Positions 7,443 to 16,800 of a stretch of DNA of 64,000 nucleotides are shown piece by piece. Numbering within the stretch: position 1 is the first letter of the stretch; the number at the start of each line of letters is the position of its first letter. The DNA comes from JAVBUY01 sp031552735 (GTDB lineage: Bacteria; Bacillota; Clostridia; Christensenellales; Aristaeellaceae): the NCBI GenBank assembly GCA_031552735.1, contig JAVBMF010000001.1, forward strand, positions 19,658 to 83,657, in the 5' to 3' direction. A program made the position numbers and the translations under genes. The notes below the pieces were generated by a model. It was not told where the DNA came from and ran no database searches. It saw only the letters and a program-made list of their open reading frames with translations.

Positions 7443-8381
7443 ATGAACACAAAACATCAACCGCGCCGGTTGGTCGCTTTGATGGTCGGGCTGTGCCTGT
7501 GCTTCTTTGCGTCGATCGCCATAGCCGATGGCCTGCCCGGATATGAACAATACAGAAGGAATTTTTTCCTTACGTATGAATCCGAGCAGGTTCTTTGTGT
7601 TGTCGATGAAGTGTGCGAAGCGCATACTATGCGCCTGGCGGACGGCTCGAAAGCAACCGTCTTGCTGTTGCGTGTAGCGACAGCGGCGGACGAAGGTTTT
7701 CGTCCGCCGGTACTGTTGGTGGATATCGCGGGAAAGAAACACTACCGGCAAATTGGGGATTGGATCATGGAGGGGAAGCTCTTTTTTGCCGACTTTGATG
7801 CAGATGGCGCAGACGACATTTTAGCCGTGACCGACTATGGCGCGTGCGGAGGATTCGGCGGATACGCATGGTCGATCCTCAAACTTTCGCCAGAAGGCAT
7901 TGCTTTGCTGTACGACAATGGAGCGTTTTATAACAATGTGGATTTCAGCCCCTTCCGGGCAATCCCCAAACCAGGATGGCAGTTTGAAATACATCATGAG
8001 ACACTGCCGTTTTCGATGACGTTTCAGTTGCCCGCCGATCATGATGCCATGTACTTCTACGATGATCAGGGGATGCCGAACCCAGATTTCGCTTTGGGCT
8101 TTTGGGAGGATGAGTACCGTATCATGGGGGTAGACTCCTGCTATATGGTATACCCGGTCCCGCAGGCGGCGGGGCCCGCGCTGTTGGGTGTCGCCCAATA
8201 CTGCTGGACAGGTAGTCACAATGGGAGCTATGTAGGCAGCGCGCACACGCTGCTCCGCTTCAACGCGCAAAAGGAACGGTTCGAAGAAGTGGAAGTTGCC
8301 TTTACCCCTTGCGGGGCGAAAGACTACAGGCCGCCGTGGGCGCAGTTTTTGACCGACTGGTTTATGGATTTGTCCGAATAG
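7443..8381 (+). CDS. Secreted protein of unknown function with a VCBS/FG-GAP-like motif
   Basis: 312 aa. Residues 1-30 form a signal peptide (basic RRL, hydrophobic LMVGLCLCFFASIAIA). One FADFDADGADDIL segment resembles the Ca-binding loop of FG-GAP/VCBS beta-propeller repeats. The rest is rich in aromatic residues with beta-strand character, and I recognise no enzyme motif. Base composition is lower in GC than the neighbours. ATG 7443 is chosen because GGAAGGGG lies about 9 bases upstream and the signal peptide starts there. It follows sigF, but a possible terminator and 125 bases separate them, so it is probably its own unit. Confidence 0.8.
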   Translation: MNTKHQPRRLVALMVGLCLCFFASIAIADGLPGYEQYRRNFFLTYESEQVLCVVDEVCEAHTMRLADGSKATVLLLRVATAADEGFRPPVLLVDIAGKKHYRQIGDWIMEGKLFFADFDADGADDILAVTDYGACGGFGGYAWSILKLSPEGIALLYDNGAFYNNVDFSPFRAIPKPGWQFEIHHETLPFSMTFQLPADHDAMYFYDDQGMPNPDFALGFWEDEYRIMGVDSCYMVYPVPQAAGPALLGVAQYCWTGSHNGSYVGSAHTLLRFNAQKERFEEVEVAFTPCGAKDYRPPWAQFLTDWFMDLSE

Positions 8382-8399
8382 GAGGAACCTCTCCATAAA

Positions 8400-8429
8400 T
8401 CTATGAAGGGGCTGTTGCCCCTTCATAGA
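8400..8429. other. Perfect 13-bp hairpin without U-run
   Basis: TCTATGAAGGGGC, loop TGTT, GCCCCTTCATAGA, starting 18 bases after the preceding stop. It lacks a T-tract, so it may stabilise the 3' end rather than terminate. A similar G/C-block hairpin lies at 58619-58642. Confidence 0.6.
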
Positions 8430-8466
8430 CTCCGGGAAAAAGACCGATTCTGCAGCGGGCAAGCAA

Positions 8467-8492
8467 GAGACGGCGCTACCGTCTCTTTTTTT
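8467..8492 (+). terminator. Rho-independent terminator of the secreted unknown
   Basis: GAGACGG/CCGTCTC stem with a 5-base loop followed by seven or more T. The convergent thioester-protein gene ends inside it. Confidence 0.85.
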
Positions 8493-9780
8493 TGTCCGGC
8501 TTTGTGTGCGTGGGGTAGTTGGGCCGCATGCAAATGCCCAGCGTGCCGCCGCATGGCTTGCAGGGGGGCGGGTGGTCCAGTGGGCAGGTCGGTTTGGGCG
8601 GCATGGGGCAATCGGGGCATACAGGGCATGGCAGGCAGCGTGGACAGTCCGGGCAGGCGGGACAATCCGGGCACCGGGGGCAGTCCGGGCAGGGCGGGCA
8701 GTCCTGCGGCGCATAGCAGCAGAAGCACAGGCAAGTTTCTTGCGCGCGCACCGGGTCGAGGATCGCCATGCCCAGCGTCTGCATGCGGTTGGGGTGCGGC
8801 GGATCATCCGCATCCACCAGCGCGACGGCGCACACCTGCGCGCCCTCGGGCGACAGCGACAACGTATAGCAATTGGCGCGCACGCTGTCGGGGAAGGACA
8901 GGAAGAAATCTTCGCCGCTGATGGGCGCGGCCAGTGGGTTGCCATCGGCATCGGTCAATGTGACCGGCGTGCCCGGCGCTTCGTGCGCGCAGGCGGCATG
9001 CAGCGACAGCGTGGACGTCGCGCGCGCAGTGACGCGCAGCGGGCCGTACTGCCATCGCCCGTTGCGGCGGGTCATTGCCTGCTGTCCGCAGTCCTCCAGA
9101 CACGTCTGGTCGGGCACGGTCGCGCTGCGGCAGCCGCTGCGCCCGCATGGCGGCAACTGGCGCGCGTCCAGCCTGGCGGTCGCCGCGAGCTGGCTCTGTG
9201 CCAGCAGGTAAGCGGCCGTGCGCTCCAGACGCGCGTTCTTGGGATGTGGTGTGGTCGTGCCGCAGATGTAGAAGGTGCGCTCTGCGGCGGTGGTGGGACG
9301 GAACACCGACCACAGCGCGACTTGCCCAGCGGCATAGGCGTCATTGTCGTCCAGCGCGGGCGCTGCGCTGGCGTTCACCCCAGCGGCGGCGAACAATTGC
9401 GCGGCGGTGATCGCCGGATATGTATGGGTGAGCAGCCAGCCGATCTGGCGAATCTGTGCGCCGGTCAGGTCGGGGAAAGCCTCGGCCAGCGGCACAGTGG
9501 CGTAGCGATGGCCGTCACCCAGCGGCCCGGGCAAGCCTTTTTCCAGACAATAGGCAGCATGGCGTTTGCCGCCGTCCAGCGCGACATCAAACCGCCAAAT
9601 GCGCTGAAACGTCTCGTTTTGATACGCGCTGGCCGGGAAGGTATCGCAATAGCTGCGCAGTGTGCCGCTGGCGGTGCCCATGGCATCGGCGCTGGACAGG
9701 CAGGGATCCGTGCTGCCCGCGCCGCTGACGCGCCAAGTGGCCAGCGCGTCGGCAGCCGGGAGGTTGGAGCAAGTCTGCAT
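8476..9780 (-). CDS. Thioester-domain (TQxA-type) protein with Cys-Pro triplet tail
   Basis: 434 aa, not a standard enzyme. Residues about 70-160 carry both hallmarks of the thioester domains known from Gram-positive adhesins. These are an aromatic-Cys motif (AAYCLEKG, Cys78) and a Gln-x-Ala-Leu-Trp motif (GQVALW, Gln153), which normally form an internal Cys-Gln thioester that bonds covalently to host surfaces. A beta-rich middle follows. Residues 350-417 then hold 19 Cys, and from 361 to 391 Cys occurs exactly every third residue (CPxCPx), ending in KKKRR. No signal peptide, membrane segment or LPxTG motif is present. ATG 9780 is chosen for the AAGGAGTG site; the TTG upstream in frame lacks one. 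A cross-linked spore- or cell-surface protein is an inference. Confidence 0.8.
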   Translation of the reverse strand: MQTCSNLPAADALATWRVSGAGSTDPCLSSADAMGTASGTLRSYCDTFPASAYQNETFQRIWRFDVALDGGKRHAAYCLEKGLPGPLGDGHRYATVPLAEAFPDLTGAQIRQIGWLLTHTYPAITAAQLFAAAGVNASAAPALDDNDAYAAGQVALWSVFRPTTAAERTFYICGTTTPHPKNARLERTAAYLLAQSQLAATARLDARQLPPCGRSGCRSATVPDQTCLEDCGQQAMTRRNGRWQYGPLRVTARATSTLSLHAACAHEAPGTPVTLTDADGNPLAAPISGEDFFLSFPDSVRANCYTLSLSPEGAQVCAVALVDADDPPHPNRMQTLGMAILDPVRAQETCLCFCCYAPQDCPPCPDCPRCPDCPACPDCPRCLPCPVCPDCPMPPKPTCPLDHPPPCKPCGGTLGICMRPNYPTHTKPDKKKRR

Positions 9781-9843
9781 GGCATTCACTCCTTTTTTGA
9801 CATGAGGGGTTGGTATAGCGTATGTGCGCGACAAAAAGGCGTG

Positions 9844-9870
9844 AAAAAAAGACCGCTGCGCAGCGGTCTT
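9844..9870 (-). terminator. Terminator after the acyl-ACP thioesterase
   Basis: Perfect palindrome AAGACCGCTG/CAGCGGTCTT with a T-run on the - strand, about 20 bases past the thioesterase stop. Confidence 0.85.
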
Positions 9871-9888
9871 GGTGTGGAAGAAGCGGGC

Positions 9889-10644
9889 CTACACCCGGCG
9901 GTCGCTGTGCCAGGGCATGAACGCGCCGCCCGCCTCAAAGTACAGCGGGTCGCCGTCGGGCGCTTCGCCGGTCAGCGAGAAGCGCGCGTCTTGTTGCCGC
10001 AGCGTCAGCCGCGCGGTCTGGCCGGGCCAAATCTCCTTGGAGTAATTGAGCAGCAGGTCTTTCAGCGCGTGCGTGCGCTGCATGTCCAGCGGCAACGCGT
10101 CGCATACCCAGTCGGCATAGCGCGCGTTGTTCACGTGGCCGTTCACATCCAGATCGGTATAGCACGGTTCGCGCAGGCTGGTGCTTGCCTCGCCATCCAC
10201 GGGGGTGACGCGCTCGGGCAGCGGCAGCGGCGGCGCAAACGCCGAGGTGTCCGGCATGGGCACGGCGGCCTGCGCAGGTAGCACGATCTTGCGCGCCTCC
10301 ACGTCCAGAATCAGCCACAGTGCGGCGGCGCAGCCCAGCGGCGTGCCGTCGGTGCGCTCGAACACATGATAGCGCGGGAAAAAGAAGCGGTTGGTTGTGC
10401 CCGGCCAGGTGTGCGCCACCACGTCCTCATCCATCATGGGATAGGCGTCCATGTGCACATGCGTGCGCGACAACACCCAGATTTTGTTGCTCTCCAGCAT
10501 CTGCACGCGACCGCAGCCCAGCAGCTCGGAATGCGCGATGCCCGCGTTTTGCATGCGGATCAAAATATTGCTTGGCCGCCAGCGACCAGTCAAATCCACA
10601 TCGGCGGCGCTCAGTGTGTACTGCTCCGTATACCGTGTTTGCAT
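9889..10644 (-). CDS. Acyl-ACP thioesterase (FatA/FatB family)
   Basis: Releases free fatty acids from acyl carrier protein in the cytoplasm. 251 aa with two hotdog folds. The N-terminal half has the RPSNILIRMQNAG helix and the W(V/P)GTTNRFFFPR stretch. The C-terminal half has DLDVNGHVNNARYADW, which contains the Asn and His of the catalytic signature. The start ATG lies 5 bases after GAGGTGA. It is a single-gene unit, with a good promoter and its own terminator, between two surface-protein genes. No functional link to them is evident. Confidence 0.92.
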   Translation of the reverse strand: MQTRYTEQYTLSAADVDLTGRWRPSNILIRMQNAGIAHSELLGCGRVQMLESNKIWVLSRTHVHMDAYPMMDEDVVAHTWPGTTNRFFFPRYHVFERTDGTPLGCAAALWLILDVEARKIVLPAQAAVPMPDTSAFAPPLPLPERVTPVDGEASTSLREPCYTDLDVNGHVNNARYADWVCDALPLDMQRTHALKDLLLNYSKEIWPGQTARLTLRQQDARFSLTGEAPDGDPLYFEAGGAFMPWHSDRRV

Positions 10645-10672
10645 GCTTTCACCTCATCATCAAACTGCATCC

Positions 10673-10702
10673 TGTATACCATGGAAAAGGCTGGATTGTC
10701 AA
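10673..10702 (-). promoter_or_regulatory. Promoter of the acyl-ACP thioesterase
   Basis: On the - strand: TTGACA, 18 bp, TATACA, about 30 bases before the start codon. Confidence 0.6.
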
Positions 10703-10722
10703 CCGTTTGCCAGCGCCGCGCA

Positions 10723-10751
10723 TTGACAACACATGCCTGTTGCGGTACTAT
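10723..10751 (+). promoter_or_regulatory. Promoter of the giant repeat protein
   Basis: TTGACA, 17 bp, TACTAT, about 70 bases before the start codon. It lies back-to-back with the thioesterase promoter. Confidence 0.65.
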
Positions 10752-10822
10752 ACAGTGTGGCTGTTTAGCCACCAAATGGAATTGTCCCGCCGGTTTTTTT
10801 CGGCGGCAGGAGGATACGCATT

Positions 10823-13800
10823 GTGAAGAAGGCACAGAGGAACAACCGACCGGCGGCGCGCATCGCGCTGATTGTTTTTGCCGCCGCGCTGGTGTGGCTC
10901 GGACTGCATGTGTTTGCGGATTTCCGCGTCAGCGAGTCGGGCAAAGTCGTGTTTGTGCCCGCCGCCACCGAGGCGAACGCTCGGCAATATACCCTGACTG
11001 TGCGCGGGCTGACGCGCGGCGAGCCGGGCGAACAGACCGGAGCGATCGCGTGCCTGCCCGGCGCGGAGTTTGGCATCTACGCGATGGACGCAGAGGGCAA
11101 TATGGCACCCTGGCCCGACCCGGAAGCGCCCTATCGCGCGTATCGCATTCGTACAGAGGATGAACCGGTGGCCTTTGCGCTGCCGGACAGGACCGAGTTT
11201 TATCTATTGCAGGAAAGCGCGCCGATGGGCTATCAAATGGCGGCGCAGGAATACTGGAAGCTGGGCGAGCAGCGCGAACTGGTGCTGGACAACGCGATGC
11301 CCGGCGGCGCAATCATCACTGCGGTGAACGCCAGCGGCGAGAAACAGGCGGGCGCCAAGCTGTGCCTGACCGCGCAGAATCAGACCCGGTTTGAGGGCGT
11401 CAGCGGGGTGGACGGCACATGGACGCTGGGCGCGCTGCCTGCGGGCAACTACCTGCTGGACAGCGTGCAGCCGCCCAAGGGCATGCTGCCCGCCCAAGAC
11501 GCGCAACGCGTCGTGGTGGTGCGAGACGCCACGTGGACCACCGCGCAGATGAACTATGTGGAGCCCGGCAAGCTGGCGGTGCAGGCCGAGCGAGTGTCGG
11601 TGGACCAAACTGGGCAGATTGTGCGCACGCCGCTGGCCGGACTGACCTGTGACGTGCTGGATGAGCAGGGCAATGCTGCGGTGTCGCTGGATACCGGCGC
11701 GCCCGCCAAACTGGTGTGCGACCAACGCGGTTGGGCGCAGGCGGCGCTGCCGTCGGGCAACTATACCGTGCGTGTGGATCAGCGCTCGGCGCAGGGCAAC
11801 CTGCTGCAAGCCGAGGCGTATCAGGTGCGGGTGACCGATGAAAAGACCAGCACCGTGCAGGTGATCACCGGCTCGCCGGAGTGCCGTGTGCGCGTGCGGG
11901 TGCTCGGCCAGACGGCGCAGAGCGCCGAGGTACCGCTCGGTGCAGTCAGTGTCACGCTGACGCGCGAAGGCAAAACCTATGGCCCGTATCCGACGGACGA
12001 CAGCGGCGCGGCGATGTCCGAGGCGCTGCCTGCCGGGGCATATGCTGTGGCGCTGACCGGGCTGCCCGACGGCTATGCGCTGCCCGCGACCGTGCAGGCA
12101 AACGGCGTCGATCTCGCCTGGCAGACCGACGCGCTGCAGGCCGGGCCCGCGACGCTAACGGAGGTAGAGATCGCCTGCCCGGCGGTGCGCACCGGGCGGT
12201 TTATGCTGCGCGCAGGGGCATTGGGCGACGATGGTTCGCTGCAACCGCAGCCGGTGGGCGAGGTGACGCTGGCGGTGCTCGATGCCCATGGCCAGCCGGT
12301 TGTGGGCGGCGATGGGCAACCGCTGACCGTGCGCACCGATGCGGACGGCGGCTTTGCACTGACGCTGCCGGCGGGACAGTACGCCGTGGCGGCGACCAAG
12401 GCGCAGGCTGGCGTCCTGAAAAACGCGCCGGTGGTGTTGACGCTGCCCGCCGAGGACGGCGCGGTGGTGTTGATGCCCACACCCGACGCGCGGCTGATCG
12501 TGCGTGCGGTGGATGACAGCGGCGCGCGGTTGTCTGGCGCGAGCTATCGTGTGACCGACGCGCAGGGCAAGCATGGCTTTGATTTGGTCTGCGATACCAC
12601 CGGACAGGCGGTTTCGCCGGTATTAAAGCCCGGTACCTATCACATCCAATCCATCGACAATCCGGTCGGCTTTGCGCCGACCGAGCCGGTCGCCATCGAA
12701 TGCGCGGCGGGGCGCTTTACCGAGCGCAGTCTGGTGCACAGCGAGCAGGGCACACTGCGCATCACCGCATGGGCCGACACCATGGATGCGCAGGGCGAGC
12801 AGCGGCAAACGCCGCTGGCCGACGTGTCGGTGGCGCTGCTGCAGCTGCGCGACGGCGGGCAGGCTGACAATGCCGCCGACTATGTACCGTATCCCAGTGA
12901 GCAAACGCCGCTGCTGCTGCGCACCGACGCGCAGGGCATTGCGAAGATCGCGGGCGCGACGCCCAGACTTCCCGCAGGATATTATCGCGCGCGGGTGGTC
13001 GCGTGGCCGGACGGATTCACCGGTGCAGCCGAGCCGCAGCCAGTGGAAGTCATCAATGGCGCGACAAACGAAGGCGCGGTCATGGCGGTCAGTACGCTGG
13101 GCGGGCTGAAACTGACCCTGACCGACGCCGCTGATCCGGCAAAGCCACTGGCGGACGCGGTCTTTGCGCTGTACCCAGCCGATGGGCGGGGGGCGGCACG
13201 GCAATTGACCTCCGATGCGCGGGGCATGATGCTGGCGCTGGACATGCCGGAGGGCGAGTACATCCTGCAACAGATCAGCAGCCCCGATGGGTACAGCCCG
13301 CTGTCCACGCAGACCATTCAGGTGCCCTCCGCGCAGGTGATCAACGCGACCCTGACCAACGCGCGGCAGGGCGTGCTGGCCGCGGACAAGCGCGGATACA
13401 CGTTCAATGCCAATATGCAGGCTTTCCGCGTGCCGCTGCCCGGCAAGTATGGCGTGTTCACGCAGGCTAACGGACAATACCTGCCCTACCCCAGCGAGGC
13501 CGGGCAGTACGTGCTGTGCGCCAATATCTCGCCGATCATCGGCGAATACAGCGAGGTGTCGCTGCCCGCCGCGCCGGAGGGCACGGCCTACTACCTGTGC
13601 GAAGTGCCGGGCACCGCGACGCAGGGCTATGTGGATGACCGTTCGTATCATGAGGTGTTTGTGTTCTCCGGCCAGCGGACGCAGGCGGAGATCGCCGCCA
13701 CATCGGACAAGGGCTTCTTTGCGCTGACGCTGAGTGACGGCGTGACCGGCGCGTCGGTATCGGGCGGCAGCTTTGCGCTGTTCGCGCCGCGCACCGGCGG

Positions 13801-16800
13801 CCAGGCGTGGGAGGTGGAGCCCGCACTGCGCTTTGCCGCCGAGGGCGGCAGCTACCAGAACGAGATGGCGATGCCCGCCGGACGCTATAAACTGGTGATG
13901 GAGCAAGCGCCCGTGGGCTATATGCTGGACGCGCAGGTCGCGCCGGTAGAAGCAGAGATTGAAATACCGCCCTACATGCAGCAGGGCAATCCGATGGCGC
14001 AGGTCGGCTGGATGGTGACGCCGGTGCCGACCACCGCGCAGGCGCTGGGCGGCAGCATTGTCCCGACTGCGCGCGATGGGCAGATACTGGTCGCGCACGA
14101 CTGGCAGGGCGGCGCGCCGATGCCGCTGAGCGCGGTGACGCTGGAGGCGGCGCTGACCGACCGCGCGGCGGGCATCACCGGCGTATCGGTGGGGCAGGCC
14201 AAAGACCGCGACGGCGGCGCGCTGGACGCGAAGATAGCGTACCGGCTGGTGGACGGTGGCTGGCGCTGGGACGATGTGCGCACGCTGCCTGGCATCCAGC
14301 AGGGCGCGCAGCAGGTGTCACTGGCTGATGTGCCGCAGCGCATCAGCGCGGTGCGTGTGTGGTATGTGCAGCAGGCGACCGGCACGCCGCAGGTCGGCGC
14401 GAGCTTTGTGCCCGGCGATGTGGCGATCACCACCGCTGGCCCCAAGTCGCAGACCGTGGAAACCACCTATAGCTATCGCGTGCAGTATTTGGACGAACAG
14501 GGCCAGCCGGTGGAATCTGCGCCGCGCTATACCGAGCGCGCTGTGGTAGACATGGGCGGCGGGCAGCCCGCGCCGATCGCGCTGGCCGACAAGCAGCCCG
14601 GCGGCGTGGTGGGCAGCGTATGGCTGGAGCAATCGCCGGACGACGGCTATTGGGACGCCGCCGAAAGCGCCGCCGGATTGCCGCCGATCACGGTGCAGTT
14701 GCTGCGCTCGGTCAACCTGAACGTGGTGCAGGAAACGCGCACCGACGAACAGGGCAATTATCGCTTCGACGTGACTGAAATGGGCAATTACCGCGTGCGC
14801 TTTGTGCTGCCCGACGCGTACTTGCCCGCGCCGTTTAAGGGCAACGACGCGTTCGCCAGCACCATCGCCGACGCGGCGCAGGGCATGACCGACGCGTTCC
14901 CGATCTCGGCATCGCAGCGCTGGACCAACTTGTGCGCCGGGGTGGTGCACGCCGCCACCGCGCAGGGCGTGGTGTGGCTGGACAACGATCAGGACGGCGC
15001 GCGCGGCGATGAGGCCGGGCTGCCCGGCGTCAGCGTAACGCTGCTGAAAAAGACTGCGAACGGCGCGGAGCAGCTGGTGGCTGAGGCAATGACAGATGAT
15101 CAGGGTCAGTATCGCTTCGGTGGCCTGACTGCCGGACAATATATTGTGCGCTTTGCGCTGCCGGACAGCACGGTGTTTGCCAAGGGCGCGCCGGTCAGCG
15201 AGAAGGCGGGTGTGGGCAGCTTGGCGCTGAGCGTGACGCAGGGCACGGTGTGCGACATCGCGCCGGTCGGAATGCTTAAACTGGGCAGCATCGGTGGCGT
15301 GATCTGGACCGACGCCGATTCCGATGGGCAACAGGGCGTGGATGAGACGGCGCAGGCCAACCTGCGCGTAGAACTGTTGGATGAGAACCTGCAAGCGGTG
15401 CTGGCTTCCACACTGACCGATGTGCAGGGGCGTTACCGCTTTACCGGCCTGCGCCCCGGCGCCTATGTGGTGCGCGCGACGCTGCGCGGGCAATACACCT
15501 TTACCCAGGGCGGCGCGATCACGCACAGCGAGGGCACGGTCGGCTATACCGACCCGATCCGCTTGGCGATGGGTCAGGACATCGCGGACCTGAACGCGGG
15601 CGCGCTGATCCCCACCGGCGTGGTGGTGCACGCCTGGGGCGACGACAACTATCAGGGCATGCGCGGCGCATACGAGAAGGGCGTGCGCGGCGTGCGCGTG
15701 GCGCTGTTGCCCGCCGACGCGGCGGTGCCGCAGGATCTGTCTGCGCTGGATTGGCGCGAGACCGCCGCGGACGGCACCGTGCGCTATGACCGCATGAATC
15801 CGGGCAGCTACCGGCTGGCGTACGCGCTGCCTGATGGCTGGCAGCCAACGCGCCGCGTGGCGTCCGGCGACCGCGCCAGCATCCTGCCCGACGATGGGCA
15901 GGCGTCCGGCGTGACCGAGCCGTTTGCGGTGGCGTCCGGCGTGGGCGCGTATCGCGTGGAGATGGGGCTGATGCTGCCCGCCACCGTGCAGGGCACGGCG
16001 TGGATGGACGGCGACGATTCCGGTCTGCGCGACGCCGGAGAGAGCGGACTGCAAGGCGTCACCGTATGGCTGGAGAATGCCGAAACCGGCGCTGCCACCG
16101 AAAAAGTGACGACCGACGCGGACGGACAGTACACCATTGGCGGGCTGATGCCCGGCAAGTATACCATGCGGGTCAAGCTGCCCGACGGATGCGTGTTCAC
16201 AGGCAACGCGCGCAGTGTCGCCAAGGGCTTGCCCGCGCGTGCAGACGCACAGGAGGGCGCTTCGGCTGCGCCGTTCGCCATCGCGATGGGGCAGAGCATG
16301 GACGCGATGGACATCGGCGCGGTGCGTCTGGGCGGCCTGTCCGGCGCGCTGTGGGCGGATGAGGACTACAGCGGCGCGCACGAGAACGGCGAGCAGCCGC
16401 TCAGCGGTGTGACCGTGACGCTGTACAGCGCCGAGGGCGTGCGCGAGATGCCGATCAGCGAAACAACAAGCGGCACGGACGGCAAATTTGCGCTGCCCGC
16501 GCTGCGCCCGGGCACCTATCGGCTGGGCTTTACACTGCCCGAGGGCTTTGTGCCCACCCGCGAGGATGCGCAAGACAAGCGCGTCGCCTTCCTGCCGCAC
16601 GAGCGCAATGTGGTGCGCACTGCGCCCATCGCGCTGGCGGCTGGCGAAATCATTGACGATATCGCGTTGGGCGCACTGCGCCTGGGCACGGTGTCCGGCA
16701 CCGCGTGGGAGGACGCCGACTACGACGGCAACCGGGGCGACACCGAAAAGCCGCTGCGCAATGTGTTGGTGACACTGTGGAGAAATGGCGAGCAGCAGGA

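Noticed and set aside
8400..8429. Hairpin considered as the terminator of the upstream gene
   Set aside because: Perfect stem but no T-run; the true terminator is at 8467-8492.
8506..10281. 591-codon + strand frame across the thioester and thioesterase genes
   Set aside because: Spans two well-supported - strand genes and a terminator and has no recognisable domain.
12623..14098. Long antisense frame (491 codons) in the giant gene
   Set aside because: Same explanation as the larger antisense frame; high GC suppresses stop codons.
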